From the NCBI GenBank assembly GCA_037179335.1, contig JAKZHN010000007.1:372001-436000 (forward strand): 64,000 nt of DNA. The letters run 5' to 3'. The position numbers and the translations under genes are program-made. Below, one piece after another: positions 1 to 11,320 of this stretch (positions within the stretch are counted from its first letter, which is position 1; every line of letters begins with the position of its first letter). The notes below the pieces were generated by a model. The model searched no databases. It was not told where the DNA came from and was given only the letters and a program-made list of their open reading frames with translations. Origin of the DNA: Cyclaneusma minus. Its lineage: Eukaryota; Ascomycota; Leotiomycetes; Marthamycetales; Marthamycetaceae.

Positions 1-612
1 GGGGGTACGCCAACTCTGGTGGTAGACGGCAAAAAGGGGTCTCCTTATGGCCCTACTGGACCTCCTAGGACGCATCCATCTGCAGGACTGTCTTACAACC
101 GAACACACTCGCATCTATATAACCACCCACTCCTCGGTCCCCAGGAGAACCCCCCACCGGTACAAGCGCGTATCATCTCGCCAAAGAATGCGAACAGTGA
201 TAGAGGCCAGTGGAAGCCCAAGCTCGGTCTTGGAGGATTTGTGGCCGAAGCTCCCACTGAAGGGGCCTTCAAGATGGGAAGCGAAGGACCTGGGAAGTCA
301 AGGCAGTCTCAGCATGCAGGATTATTCACTATCGACCCCGATATCGTTGGTGGAGCAAAGGCGTATGTGCACCCCAGGGCTGCCAGTGTGGATCCTTCTG
401 GCAAAGTCTCGCTCACGGTCGATGACGCGGACCCGGCAGCGGTAGCAGTGTACGAGGCGACTTTGGAGGAAACCAAATTGCCGGACTATCTCAAGCCGGT
501 GCATGTCAAGAAGAAGGAAGCTGCTGATGCGGCGGCCAAGGCGGAGGCAGCGAAGAAGGGAACACCTACTGGTATTGCGGGTAGCTATCTGCAGCATTTG
601 AGTAGATGGTAG
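1..612 (+). CDS. mrp51: Mitochondrial small-subunit ribosomal protein, MRP51-like (3' part)
   Basis: The frame is open from the first base of the window to TAG at 610-612, so the 5' end lies outside. About 203 C-terminal residues are visible. The stretch with GPPRTHPSAGLSY, then HPLLGPQENPPPVQARI, resembles what I remember of the conserved part of fungal MRP51 (bS1m), a protein of the mitochondrial ribosome small subunit that in yeast is tied to translation of mitochondrial mRNAs. The C-terminus is Ala/Lys-rich. Residues corresponding to the first GTG at 19 are internal, not a start. No intron is evident. Identification is from memory of the family, so a different mitochondrial ribosomal protein cannot be excluded. 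Confidence 0.65.
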   Translation, partial: GGTPTLVVDGKKGSPYGPTGPPRTHPSAGLSYNRTHSHLYNHPLLGPQENPPPVQARIISPKNANSDRGQWKPKLGLGGFVAEAPTEGAFKMGSEGPGKSRQSQHAGLFTIDPDIVGGAKAYVHPRAASVDPSGKVSLTVDDADPAAVAVYEATLEETKLPDYLKPVHVKKKEAADAAAKAEAAKKGTPTGIAGSYLQHLSRW

Positions 613-1062
613 AATTGGAAGGGAAGGGAGAGGATGATGAGCAGAGGGGATGTCTTCAAGGTACTACTGGGGTGGTTCATAGGGTCGCTATATACAGTAG
701 TACGGGACATGTAGACCACTTGTACAATATGGCATCAAAGACTCTGCACACAGCGCGCACTTTAAATTTGAGTCGAGGATCTACCTTACTCAATTACTCT
801 AAGTCCCCCAGAAAGCGACGAGCACGAAACTAATGCTCCCTCTATTATGCTCTGGCCTTAGGCAGCAAGTCGTGATGGCCTGTGCGGCAACCCTAGTAAT
901 CGTGAGTTCCCATTCGCTGCTAAGCGAGCCGAGCACACCTCCAATTCCACCTCTAATTCAGCACCTCTGCAGAAGTTCGTGACATCGACATCTCCGCCCA
1001 ACGACAACCTCGACAAGTCCCTCTCCAAATCCTCCAACCGTCGACAACTCCAATCCGCCAAC
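613..1062. other. Intergenic, 3' UTR of MRP51-like gene and promoter/5' leader of eS17
   Basis: No gene is seen. The last 100 bases are C/T-rich, as expected for the leader of a highly expressed ribosomal protein gene. The ATG at 1063 follows the context CAAC, which is favourable in fungi. Confidence 0.5.
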
Positions 1063-1735
1063 ATGGGTCGCGTTCGCACCAAGACTGTCAAGAAGTCCGC
1101 CAAGGTCATCATTGAGCGCTACTACCCCAAGCTCACCCTGGACTTCGAGACCAACAAGAGGATTTGCGATGAGATTGCCATCATTGCCTCGAAGAGGCTG
1201 AGGAACAAGGTGCGTTTGCGATACTTTGCGCTCCTGTCGCCAGCTCGCTATCTTCCAGTTCGCAGCGATGCGGACGACGACTGGCGGCTGGCGTATTGGC
1301 TTGGAATTTTGAAGATGAGCAAAATACTGATGGTTTGTGCGCAGATCGCCGGATACACCACCCACTTGATGAAGCGTATCCAGCGTGGTCCCGTCCGCGG
1401 TATCTCCTTCAAACTGCAAGAGGAGGAGCGTGAGCGCAAGGATCAATACGTTCCTGAGGTGTCTGCTCTCGACTTCACCCAGAACTCCGAGTCTGGCCAG
1501 TTGGATGTCGACAGCGAGACCAAGGACCTGCTCAAGAGCTTGGGCGTACGTTTTCCCCGCCTCTACTTCCTACTTCCAGACCTGCGGAGTTTGCTACGGC
1601 TGGAAGTACTGCTTTGAAATCATGCTGACATTACAACAACAGTTCGATTCCATCCCTGTCAACGTCGTCCCCGTCTCCCAGCAGCAAGCCGCCGAGCGCC
1701 CCCGCCGCTTCGGTGACCGCCCTCCCCGCAACTAA
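1063..1735 (+). CDS. rps17: 40S ribosomal protein eS17
   Basis: Three exons: 1063-1209, 1345-1545 and 1643-1735, giving 146 residues, close to the usual eS17 length. The protein starts MGRVRTKTVKKSAKVIIERY and contains the family signature NKRICDEIAIIASKRLRNKIAG across the first junction, so the splice is certain. Introns are 1210-1344 (GTGCGT..CAG) and 1546-1642 (GTACGT..CAG, with the branch-like CTGAC at 1625). eS17 is a cytoplasmic small-subunit protein sitting near the beak/head of the 40S particle. Intron 1 is 135 bases, a multiple of three without an in-frame stop, so a retained-intron mRNA would stay open. The tail is the expected Arg/Pro-rich end. Confidence 0.96.
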
Positions 1736-2630
1736 GTATCTTCGATCTTTCGCAATTGACGGAACGTTCGCACGACGAGTCGGCTCGCTTAGGGATTCAT
1801 GGAAAATAAGGGTTGGACGGATTCTTGCAACGGCGTCGATGGCTGTGCGATACTAGATCAATCAAAGGTCTGATACTACCCCAAGGTGTCGCTGATTCTC
1901 TCTTGTCATCTGGCGGAGAGATGATGCTTGATTGCCAATTTTGCTTCCCTTTTGCTGTGATGTGGTGATTGCGACTGCTGCGTGACTTAGGTACGGGTGC
2001 TTCGATGGGCCCTTTATGACGAGGATGTCAGGTGCTGCATGTGGCGAAGAGTTTGTGCTGCTCACTGCTTTCCAGATGCGACGATCGAGTTCTTTGGTCG
2101 AATACGGGCCTGGCTAGCTATGCTAATCTCTAGTTGGCCCAGTTCTACTCATTTGAGTCTTTCTTCTGACACTCTTGGATACATAGAAACAATGCAAGGA
2201 TTTCAACTGATCACACTTCCATTACCGCGAGAAGGGCCACATGAGATGATTGCTAGATTGGTCGAAAACTTGTCTACAATAAAAACTGGTCCAACGTCTC
2301 TCGCGGCATACACTGCGAGCACATTCAAAAGAGCGCGAGTCCAGGTGGGATGTTTCATTCCTTGAGTTCTACCTGTCTTCTCTTCATCTCTGTGGCATAT
2401 GAGGAGGAATGAACCTAGCTCCCGACTCTACACGAACTTTTCGTATCTTTCTCATGCTTTTGAATGCGAGCTGCTGCGAGCTGCTGCGACCCCGGCACCC
2501 CTCCCTCAGTGCCAGCGTTCGCGAATGAACCAAACTAGGTCCCATCGAAGATTGAAGCTGTTTATTTCTGTGTTGATTCCCCATCTCTTTTCTCTGTACC
2601 CAACGCTCCGGAACAATACTTTGATAATGC
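1736..2630. other. Intergenic stretch with no supported gene
   Basis: Several open frames of 60-125 codons occur on both strands but none shows a recognisable motif, splice structure or consistent codon use. I read it as the 3' region of eS17 followed by unassigned sequence. Confidence 0.4.
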
Positions 2631-2892
2631 GGCTCGTTCTCGGGGCGACGTCTGCTTCCTTGCGGGCAGAACTTGGAACCGTGGTGTTGAGAAGGCTGGT
2701 TAACTCATGTTCTCTGCGCTGTACAGCGACTCGAGCCACGAAATCCCTCAACAACCATGGTCGAGCACCTTGTTGAGGAAGGCGCCGCTGGGCAACGAGC
2801 CAGCGGCTGGGTTGTCGGCGACGTTCCCGAGGCGAAGCCTGCTCCTTACAGGCAGACCTCGAATATCTATCCTCTGGATGCAGGACCAGATA

Positions 2893-3076
2893 CAGTGGGA
2901 GGAAAAAAGTCTGAATACAGTCCATAGTCTCCAAATAATTGTAAATATCCCAAATGATCAGGAATATCCCTAATAACTTGGAATATTCCAAATTACTTGG
3001 AATATTTCTGATTATTTAGAATATTCGCAATCCAGCTGAGACTGTAGGCCGTATTCAGACTTTTTTCCACCCACTG
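2893..3076. mobile_element. 184-bp MITE with Tc1/mariner-type ends
   Basis: The ends are inverted repeats: 26 bases at 2893-2918 (starting CAGTGGGAGGAAAAAAG) match the reverse complement of 3051-3076 with one mismatch, and weaker pairing extends further inward. The element is flanked by TA on both sides (2891-2892 and 3077-3078), the target duplication of Tc1/mariner transposons. The interior is an array of five 19-base units and carries no coding capacity, so it depends on a transposase made elsewhere. Confidence 0.85.
2933..3027. repeat. Five tandem 19-base units inside the MITE
   Basis: Units start at 2933, 2952, 2971, 2990 and 3009 and share the pattern AATTACTTGGAATATTCC with variation. 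The same 19-base unit forms a longer array at 54,866-55,035. Confidence 0.85.
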
Positions 3077-3431
3077 TACCTGCTCAACGACTGGGTGCTA
3101 GCCAACTCGTCGAATTTCGTCTGGACGCTGGAAGAGCCAACATGGTCAAGGAAGGTACAGATGGATTACGGGCAAGTGCTCGTCACGTCATTCGTCGTTC
3201 CTGTGGTGTCAAGTCTTTCCCTTTCTCGCTCTTGTCTGGTGCGGACATATGGCCCTTCCGAGCAGTCAACATACAAGTTCAGTCAACACTCACTGTCTTC
3301 TCTCCCCCAACACATCTCTTGGAAACATCTGTCCGGTCACTCTTTGCGTCACACAATCGTTACCGACTCTGATGAATATCATTCCCAGTCATCAAACATC
3401 CATTCGTTTTTCAAACTCATCTCCAAGTGAG

Positions 3432-5387
3432 ATGTCAAGACCACACCAATCTCAAGACGAGGCCACGCCACTGGCATCCAAACCACACTCCCGCCACCTC
3501 GGCCCAGACCGTGTCGAGTCCTTCCAAGACCACGATCACAAGATGTCGAAGCCAACTCACGATGGGCCTATCCCGACCAGCTCGTCATGGCAGCCAGCGC
3601 TGGTAACCCGGCCCCGCTTTACTGCGCAGCAACATTGGGATTTCGAGATGCTGGATTCAGCAACTGCGAAGTCTTCATCAGGTGGCGAAACACTTACTGA
3701 GGAAGCCTCGGGCAAATGTTCGTCAACGGCAGTGACGGCTCCACGGTGGTCGTTGCCTGAGAAAACGAAAATTCTCCGTGTAGTCAACGAGGCCCCAGCC
3801 CATGATTCCAAGATGCTGGACCGAACAAGCGATGAGTCTCCCCCAGACAGCTTGGCACGAGCTGGATCCCCCTCAAGCAGATCTTCATCGCAAGCAAAGC
3901 ACATGTCAGAGCGCTACCCCAAGGACGCCAGAAAATCCTACAGCTTCCACGGCTTTCCCTCAAAAACCTTAACCAGAAAAGCCTCCCAATTCTTCTCCCG
4001 CGCCTCCTCACCCACAAAAGCTAGCATAGTCTCTCACCCTTCCCCCAAGCGCCCCGTACAGAAAAGACTTCGCCATGCCCCAGTCCGCCGCTGCTCGTCC
4101 GTCTCCACAACCCCATTCGACCACCAGCACCGCCCCCGCTCATCCTGCGATACGTATCGCAGCGCTTTCTCACTCAGACGCGTCCCACTGGCCCCAGACC
4201 ACGGCCTGTCCCTGCCCGTTTACAAACCATTCCCCTCCAGCCGTCCTTTTCTAAGAGCCACCAAAGCAGGCTATCCAGTTATCTTCCCTTGCGACTCCGC
4301 TCTGTATATCCACCATGACAACAACCGTCCTGACGGAAATCTGTGTTTGCGTGTCGATCGCAGAGATCTGATAGTCCCGCCTCAGAACTACAGGGACTGG
4401 TATGGAGCATATGACATGCGAGACATGAAGATTGGAACCATGGCGAACACGCAGTTCATGGGAGTGGAGATGCATGATGTGCTCGGGAGGGTGTTTGAGA
4501 TCTTCAGGATGGGGCACTTTGATGACATTACTTGTACGAGTGGCCGACGTGAGAAGCCCGCTGATATGCAGGACTTGGGAGTGAAGAATGCGCATGTCAA
4601 AGCGGGAAAGTTGCTCAAGAAAGCTGGGAAGAGCGTTGGCAAGGCGATGGTTGGCGGATTCAAGAAGCTGGTTCATATCGATGATGATCTGAGTGGCGAC
4701 GGGCTGTCGAGGAGATCTTGCAAGATGTGGGCGAAGGAGGTGGGTATGGCTAACGTTGATGGCTATCTCGACCCAAATGCTTTTTACACCGACGAAGAAC
4801 TTGCCCTACCTCCCTACAACATATCTAGCGACGACGACGACGACATCCAATATGCAGTCCAAGGAGGCAGTCCTCGCACCGATCCCAACATCATCCAGCT
4901 AAGTTTCTGGAACTACGCAATGGTCGATGTCAAATACAGCAAAGACTTTTTCGGCATCAACGAGTACTGGAAGTTTGATTATTGGGGCAGTGAGTATGTG
5001 TGGAAGAAGGTTATGCTGGAGAAGATCAGGTGTGAGGAGGGGAAGAAGGAGGAAGTATTGGTTTGCTATAGGGATGATGTTTGTGTGGCGCAGGTGAGGA
5101 AGAGGTATAGTGAGGTGAGGGCGAGATATAGGGGGGAGAGGGATGGCGAGTGGGTGGAGCCGAGGAAGATGTGGTTGATGTTGGAGGAGGTGGGGTGCAG
5201 GTGGGGGAGTGAGGCGAGGCAGGCGGTGAGGAGGGAGGTGGCGGAGGTGGTGGTGGCGAGTGCGTTGGTTGTGTTGTTGGATGATGTTGTGAGGGGGAGG
5301 TGGGAGGGGAAGAAGAAGAATGAGGTGGTTGAGGGGAAGAGGGTGGTGGAGGATGTGATGGAGAGTGAGTTTGTGGAGTGTGGTTGA
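3432..5387 (+). CDS. Hypothetical protein, about 651 residues
   Basis: A single uninterrupted frame ends at TGA 5385-5387. In-frame ATGs lie at 3249, 3372 and 3432; I chose 3432 because the stretch before it is C/T-rich like a leader and 3432 has a purine at -3, but the longer form (712 residues) is possible. The first ~270 residues are Ser/Pro-rich and low in complexity, with basic patches (KSYSFHGFPSKTLTRKASQFF). The second half looks globular, with DRRDLIVPPQNYRDWYGAYD, NTQFMGVEMHDVLGRVFEIF, an acidic run (SSDDDDDIQYAV) and a Lys/Arg/Glu-rich end. No domain, signal peptide or membrane segment is recognised. The last 400 bases are strikingly poor in C and rich in G. Confidence 0.75.
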   Translation: MSRPHQSQDEATPLASKPHSRHLGPDRVESFQDHDHKMSKPTHDGPIPTSSSWQPALVTRPRFTAQQHWDFEMLDSATAKSSSGGETLTEEASGKCSSTAVTAPRWSLPEKTKILRVVNEAPAHDSKMLDRTSDESPPDSLARAGSPSSRSSSQAKHMSERYPKDARKSYSFHGFPSKTLTRKASQFFSRASSPTKASIVSHPSPKRPVQKRLRHAPVRRCSSVSTTPFDHQHRPRSSCDTYRSAFSLRRVPLAPDHGLSLPVYKPFPSSRPFLRATKAGYPVIFPCDSALYIHHDNNRPDGNLCLRVDRRDLIVPPQNYRDWYGAYDMRDMKIGTMANTQFMGVEMHDVLGRVFEIFRMGHFDDITCTSGRREKPADMQDLGVKNAHVKAGKLLKKAGKSVGKAMVGGFKKLVHIDDDLSGDGLSRRSCKMWAKEVGMANVDGYLDPNAFYTDEELALPPYNISSDDDDDIQYAVQGGSPRTDPNIIQLSFWNYAMVDVKYSKDFFGINEYWKFDYWGSEYVWKKVMLEKIRCEEGKKEEVLVCYRDDVCVAQVRKRYSEVRARYRGERDGEWVEPRKMWLMLEEVGCRWGSEARQAVRREVAEVVVASALVVLLDDVVRGRWEGKKKNEVVEGKRVVEDVMESEFVECG

Positions 5388-6079
5388 ATGAATGGTCACT
5401 CGTGCGGGTGCATGTGGCCTTTTTGGTGAGCATTTGGTAGCTGCTGTCGAAGTGAAGATAGCAGCAATAGCATGAATGTTTTTTGGTTTCCTTCGATGTC
5501 TTGTGCTCCGTGTCGAGTGACGCGCAGTGGTGATGATTTCTTGTGTAACAATCTTCAGGGGATGTTTGTGTAACGATGCTCCCTGTGTAACCTCGAGCTT
5601 GGTATAACCACTACCGACCATGCCTTGAACAGGGCTGCTTGCTAGTCAAGTACTCGTCAGCCGGAGATCTATAAGAGTGTGGCTTCCATACTGTCCCCAG
5701 GCTTCGGTTCACTCATGGGGTCGAAAGTAGCTGGCCCGGCTGAAACCCCAGGCGAGGCCCAGTCTTTCAAGCAAAAGAAACCGATTCGATTTCACCTCCA
5801 ATCACTATACTAAGTCTGGATTGAGCTTCCCAGTTCTTAGATATACACCGACTCTATAATGAGATTCTTTCCTCATTCACGGGATTTTTTTTCAAAATCA
5901 CCACAGCTAGTCAACATCGATTCGGCAGTACGGGCAGGCAAGACAGCCGCAACTCATCAACGGACCCCATGAACCTGCGCCGAGAACAATCAGCCCATGG
6001 TTGTTTCCAAGGCCGGCATGGAGTTGGTCCACAAGCGTCTGTTGAACTAGGTCACGTAGTGGTGATTCTTGATATATTA
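5388..6079. other. Intergenic, 3' region of the hypothetical gene up to the AT-rich edge
   Basis: No gene, repeat or RNA is seen. The base composition stays normal until about 6,060, then drops within a few tens of bases. Confidence 0.5.
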
Positions 6080-6599
6080 AGGTAATGGTTCAAATGTGGT
6101 GTAAAGCCCACACTTAAATTATTCCACCACGCTAGCTGCGCTAGCTACAGTGATGCCTAATTGCTAAGGAATTTTAACACTCCTATTTAATTTAAGCACC
6201 ACAAAAATAAAGCTATTTACAGATCTTGGCAAGACTCCCACTGCCATTCAGCCCTGGCCGGTCCTATTAAAACCTTTAAACCACTTTATAAATGAATGCA
6301 AAAAAAGATTCCCGACTTTTTAGGCTTTCCTTTGCTTAATTTTTTTTTTCCTTTTTGATTTTATACTCGGCAACTTTTAAGTAAAATAGCCCTTTCAATT
6401 CTAGTAAATTTCTAAATTATACAAATTTATCCTTGCCTAAAGCTTTTATAAGGCCATTAGCAAATTATTTTTGCATTGGCGTATATTTAAAATTAACCAT
6501 TTCTTAAAGCTATTACTTTTTACAAAAAGAAATACTGGATTTAAATGTATTTAACTCGTTTATAAAATTATAAATTTTTAGCCAATATTATAGCGCTTT

Positions 6600-7420
6600 A
6601 ATTATTTTTAAAAATAATTATAGCTATAAAATTATTAATAGGGACGGCTTGCAATTTTTTAAATAGCCTTTTTAGCTATACAACTTTTTTAGTAGTTGAA
6701 ACTTAATTTATTAATTTAATTTTGCAAAAAAATAATACTATTATTATTTAATGCTTTAAAAACTAGCTAATTAATACGCTGCCAATTATAAATAAATAAT
6801 TAAAAATAAAGCAATAAATAATAATATTCTTAGCCCAATTAAAATTAATTTAGCCAATAAGCAATTATATAAAATTTTAATAAACCAGCTTTAAATTTAT
6901 AATTTTTTGAAAATAATAAAATACTTGGATAATAGCTTTTCAATATTTTTTTCCAAAATTCTTTATAAATTTATTAAAATAGAAAATTAAAAAAAGAAAT
7001 ATTTAATTATATTTTAAGCATAGCGTATATTAAGAATTTAATAGCTTTTGTATACCGCTTTTTAAATTTAATATTATAATTTTTGCTGCTATTTTTAAAT
7101 TTTGAATTCGTTTTTATTAATATATTAAAAAAAGAGTAATTCCAATAATTTAATAATTTAATTTTTGTTCTATAAAAGTCCGCTAATTTAAATATAGCGT
7201 TTTATTGCAACGATTCTTTTTATAATTATACCTAAATAATAGCTATATTTACCAAATTTTAATATATCAAATTCCTTATTAAATGCCTATTTAATATTAT
7301 TAATTTTATTTAGAAATTTTTTTGCAATAAATAAATCGTTAATATAAATAGCAATAATTCTTTTTATAGAAAACACTCCCAAATTTAATATTAAAATTTT
7401 AAATTCAATTTTGTTTTAAA
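6600..7420 (-). mobile_element. Ty1/copia remnant: RT and RNase H
   Basis: On the minus strand, 7,290-7,400 reads a copia reverse transcriptase core in which the YVDD box has become YIND, followed by LFIA. Further along the same strand (6,640-6,800) is an RNase H remnant with LIS..FLKH.., then VSTTKKVV.LKRLFKKL, matching the family's ALSTTEAEY..KEAVWLRRLL region. RT before RNase H is the copia order. Many stop codons. More of the same element probably extends towards 9.2 kb, but I could not delimit it or find its LTRs. Confidence 0.65.
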
Positions 7421-7529
7421 AAAAACCCTTTTATATTATATATCAAAAAATTATTTTAAATTGTATAAGGCTTTGCAAAACTTGCAATTTCTTTTGTAAT
7501 TTAAGCCATTTATATTAATAGGCAGCTTA

Positions 7530-7530
7530 G

Positions 7531-7557
<27 letters not shown>
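7530..7557. repeat. (TA)n microsatellite
   Basis: Uninterrupted TA run of about 28 bases in the AT-rich block. Similar runs lie at 13,200-13,223 and 46,235-46,262. Confidence 0.9.
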
Positions 7558-7561
<4 letters not shown>

Positions 7562-9181
7562 ATTTAAAAAAGCTATTTAAATATTTATTTAATATAATAT
7601 AAAATTAAAAGCTGTAATTAAAGCTATAATAGCTTTATAATTTATAGATTTAATTATTAAGGCAAAGATTTTCTTATAATTAAAACCGTATTATTGCTCG
7701 AAATCGTAAATTATTTATTTAGTTTTATATTAAATAATTCTACTATTTAGGCCCTTTTTTATTTTAAATATCTATTTATTTTTAAATATTTTCCTGCTTT
7801 AAAATTAAATTCGAAAAATAATAAACTATATATTATTATTAGTTAGCAATTTATATTTCTTTTTTATAGCTGCTTTTTATTTGGGCCAATATAAATTTGC
7901 TATTATTATTTATAAATTTGAAAATTTTTATTTTTATTTAATAATATGCATAATAGCACTAATATAAATTATTAAAATTATATAAATATTAGTATTTTTA
8001 ATAAACGGCATTATAATTTTGAAATTTTGAAATCATATTGGAAATTATTAATCTTTTGCAAATTAGCAATATTTAGACAAAAGAATAGCTATAGCTTTTT
8101 TCTTTTTTTAATTCGATTTTAAATTATTAAAAAATAATTTAAAAACTGGCAAAAAAATACTAGGCAATTTTTGCAATTAAAAAACCGATTTTTCATTGCT
8201 TAAATATTTATTATATTTAATTGTTTTTAAATACAATATTAAATATAATAAAAACTTTGTTTTATTAAAAATAATATAATTTACGTTTTTATTAAAGCCA
8301 AGCAAATAATATTGTTTTTTACAAATATTAATTATTTTGCTATCAAAATCTTGTTTAATTAATTTCCGGATTTTTTTAAATAGAAAATAATAGCTTTTAA
8401 AGCCAAATTTCCAAAAATGCGCAAAATTTAATAGCGTATAATACCAGGGTTTATACGGATATAATAAAGGTTTATATAAAGTTAAATTGCAAAAATTATA
8501 GCTTAAAATTTTAATAATAAATTAAAATTCTATAATATAGCTATTAGCTATTTAATAATAACGCAAATTTTATATTTCGCAATTTTATTAAATTAATATT
8601 AGTTTATTAATATACAATTATAGCTAATATTTTTATTTTTAAAATAAAGCTTAAATATATTAAATATAAATTTTCAGGCTATATTTAATTTTATATAATA
8701 ATAGCGTATTTTAAAATATTTTTAAATTTCCAAAAACAAATTAAAAATAGAAAAGAATTGCTTGTAATTAATAATAGGCAAGGCCTATATTATACCAATG
8801 AAATTATTAATAATAATAATCCAAATTCTTTTAATAGCCTAGCAAGCGCATTTTTCCAAATAAATCAATATAAAGCAATTTAAAAAATTTAAATTTTTGC
8901 TTAAATTTTCCGCAATAAGGGTATTTCTTAATTCTAAATATTGCAAGCAAGTAATTGCCAAAAAATCTTATATGCTTAAAAATCCCTATATATTAAATAT
9001 TAAATTATATTATACACGCAATATATATAAATATTATAAACTTTTTTTAAAAGTAATATAATTTATATTTATTGCGCTTTAATTGCATTTAAAAGCCGCA
9101 TATATATTATATAGCAATATTATTAAATAAATTATAAATTAAAAAAGTTTATAAAACAATTTTAGAAGTTCAATATTAAAT

Positions 9182-9233
9182 ATAATAAATGCAAATTAAT
9201 AATGCATATAATAAATGCAAATTAATAATGCAT
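9182..9233. repeat. Two perfect 26-base tandem copies
   Basis: The unit beginning ATAATAAATGCAAATTAATA is present twice without a mismatch. Its perfection in otherwise eroded sequence suggests a recent slippage event. Confidence 0.85.
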
Positions 9234-10954
9234 ATTATATATAGCAAATTAATTTGCCAAAAAAGCTTAATAAAAAAATAAAAAAATAAAAAAATTCTAT
9301 TGCGAAATAAAAGATTTATGTTTTTATATAAAAAATATACCTTTTATATTTTTTAATAATTAATTTATTTTTAAATTTTGCAATAATATTAAATAGGATT
9401 TTATTTTCTAATAAAGCAATTAATTATAAATTAATATGCAATATATATTTAATATAGCCGGAAATATTAAATATAAAAATAAATTTAATTTAAAATTTAA
9501 AATTTAAAATATATTTAATGCAAATAATTTAAAAAAGCATTATAATAATTATAGCAAACTATAAAATCTATATAATACTTTAAATAATAATATAGCAATT
9601 TAATATTAGCCCAATTGCAAAAGCAAAAAAAAATAATTATTATTAAAATAAAAGCTAGCAATGCAGCCAAAATTAATATTGATTTTTTTTATATTTTAAT
9701 TATAATATTAATAATTATAGCTTATTTAATTGTATTTATAAAAGAAAATGCCAAAACTTTAAATATAAAGCCCGCAAATATAAATAATTCGGCAATAAAG
9801 CGTATATTTTGAATGGCAATAATTTTAGCGGCCGCAAAGAAACAAAACGCCAATTATATAAAAATGGCTTTAATTATAGCTAAAATTATAATAATTATAA
9901 TTAAAATAAATATAATTAAAATTCTTTTGCAAAAATTGCAAGCAAAATCTTTAATTTTATAAATTATAAATATAAATATAATAATAATAAAAAAGTTGCT
10001 AATAATTGGCCAATTTAATAATCTTTTTATAAAGCAAAAATATATAATAATTAATTATTTAATTGCAATTAATATTTAAAATATGGTTTTTATTTTCGCC
10101 TTTATTAATAATAAATTAAATATAAATTGTATATTATTAATATTTGCAAAAAAATAAAACTAAATTAATATATATATACAATATTTATAAATTTGCTTTT
10201 TTAATAAAAATAAAATAGAAATAAAATAATATTATAAAAATTTTATTAAAATTTCTAATAATAAAAATAATATATAAAACCAAAGCATTAAAATATATAA
10301 AATATTTGCGTATTTATATAATTTGCTTTTAAATATATTTTGGCTTAAATATGCAAATAATAAATATTAAATTAAATATAAAATTATTGCTTAAAACAAA
10401 TTAAATAAATTAAAAAAGCTAAATATAATAATTTACATTTTAAATATAATAAATAAAAACTAATTTTATATAAAATATTTTATATATAAAAACTAAAAAT
10501 ATAATATTAAATTATATAAAATAGTATTTAGCAAAATAAATAAAAAATTATGTTTTATAAAAATATTGCAAATTTAAATAAAAGTCCTATTATATATATA
10601 TTAAATAAAGTTTTAAAATTTTAGCAAAATAAAATTTGATTTTAATGTAGTTTTAAAGCTGTAAATTGCCAAATATTAAAAATATTCGTAAAGAACGTAT
10701 AGCAAAATTAAAATTAAAATTAAAATCAAAATCAAAATTAAACATTAAAATATAGAAAATTCAAAAAACTAAGCTATTTTAATAATATTTTTAATACAAT
10801 AAAAATTGGTATATTATTTGCATATTTTAATGAAAATTATATTATAAAAACCAAAATAATTTTATTTTACCAATTTATTTATAAATTATTTAAAAAATAG
10901 CTAATTATATAAAAGAATATTTTAATAATACGCTAATAAAAAAACATTATAAAT

Positions 10955-11250
10955 TAAAAAGCCTAGCAAGAAAATCTATATTATTTATATTTAAAACAAA
11001 TAATAGCTTGCGCCTATATATTAATTATAAAAAATTAAATAATATTATTATTAAAAATCGCTATTTATTTATTTTTAATTGTAAATTCCTGGCTAAATTT
11101 AAAAAAAAAACCAAAATTTTTACCAAATTAAATTTTCAAAATATATATTATAAAATTTATTTATGAAAGAAAAACAGCATTTTGTATAAAATATAGCTAT
11201 TTTAAATATTTAATAATATTATTTAAATTGGCAAATATATTAGCTATATT
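10955..11250 (+). mobile_element. Ty3/gypsy reverse transcriptase remnant
   Basis: The frame ending at the TGA 11,164-11,166 reads SLRLYINYKKLNN, IIIKNRY and TKIFTKLNF in order, which matches the gypsy RT core (SLRLCVDYRGLNN, TIKNRYPLP, AKIFTKLDL). Cys-to-Tyr and Asp-to-Asn changes are those expected from C:G to T:A mutation. After the stop the next motif (KTAF..KY) continues in register. No LTRs were found for it. Confidence 0.75.
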
Positions 11251-11320
11251 TTAAATTTATATAAATATAATATTTTAAATTTATACAAATATAATATTTT
11301 AAATTTATATAAATATAATA
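11249..11320. repeat. Three 24-base tandem units
   Basis: Unit TTTTAAATTTATATAAATAT plus ATA, three copies with one C/T difference, immediately after the gypsy RT remnant. Confidence 0.85.

Larger units (their letters stand above)
2631..3200 (+). pseudogene. Broken gene remnant interrupted by a MITE
   Basis: On either side of the MITE at 2893-3076 are short stretches that look coding but lie in different frames. One begins with the ATG at 2757 (MVEHLVEEGAAGQRASGWVV..) and runs to the left end of the MITE; another just right of it reads LLNDWVLANSSNFVWTLEEP. A preceding fragment in a third frame ends ..SDSSHEIPQQ. Removing the MITE and one TA leaves the two main pieces one base out of frame, so the gene was broken by more than the insertion. 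I do not recognise the protein family. The call rests on protein-like composition only and could be chance. Confidence 0.35.

Noticed and set aside
1385..1735. Alternative frames over the eS17 gene
   Set aside because: They lie in other frames or read through introns of a gene whose spliced product is certain.
4899..5621. Long minus-strand open frame (240 codons, His/Pro/Leu-rich)
   Set aside because: It is the antisense shadow of the skewed 3' end of the plus-strand gene; its composition simply mirrors that skew.
9615..9812. Open frames of 60-80 codons in the AT block (also 21,546, 24,776, 30,429, 35,403, 36,416, 41,986, 42,870)
   Set aside because: Ile/Lys/Asn/Tyr-rich products of AT-rich DNA. 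Some overlap transposon remnants; none looks like an independent gene.
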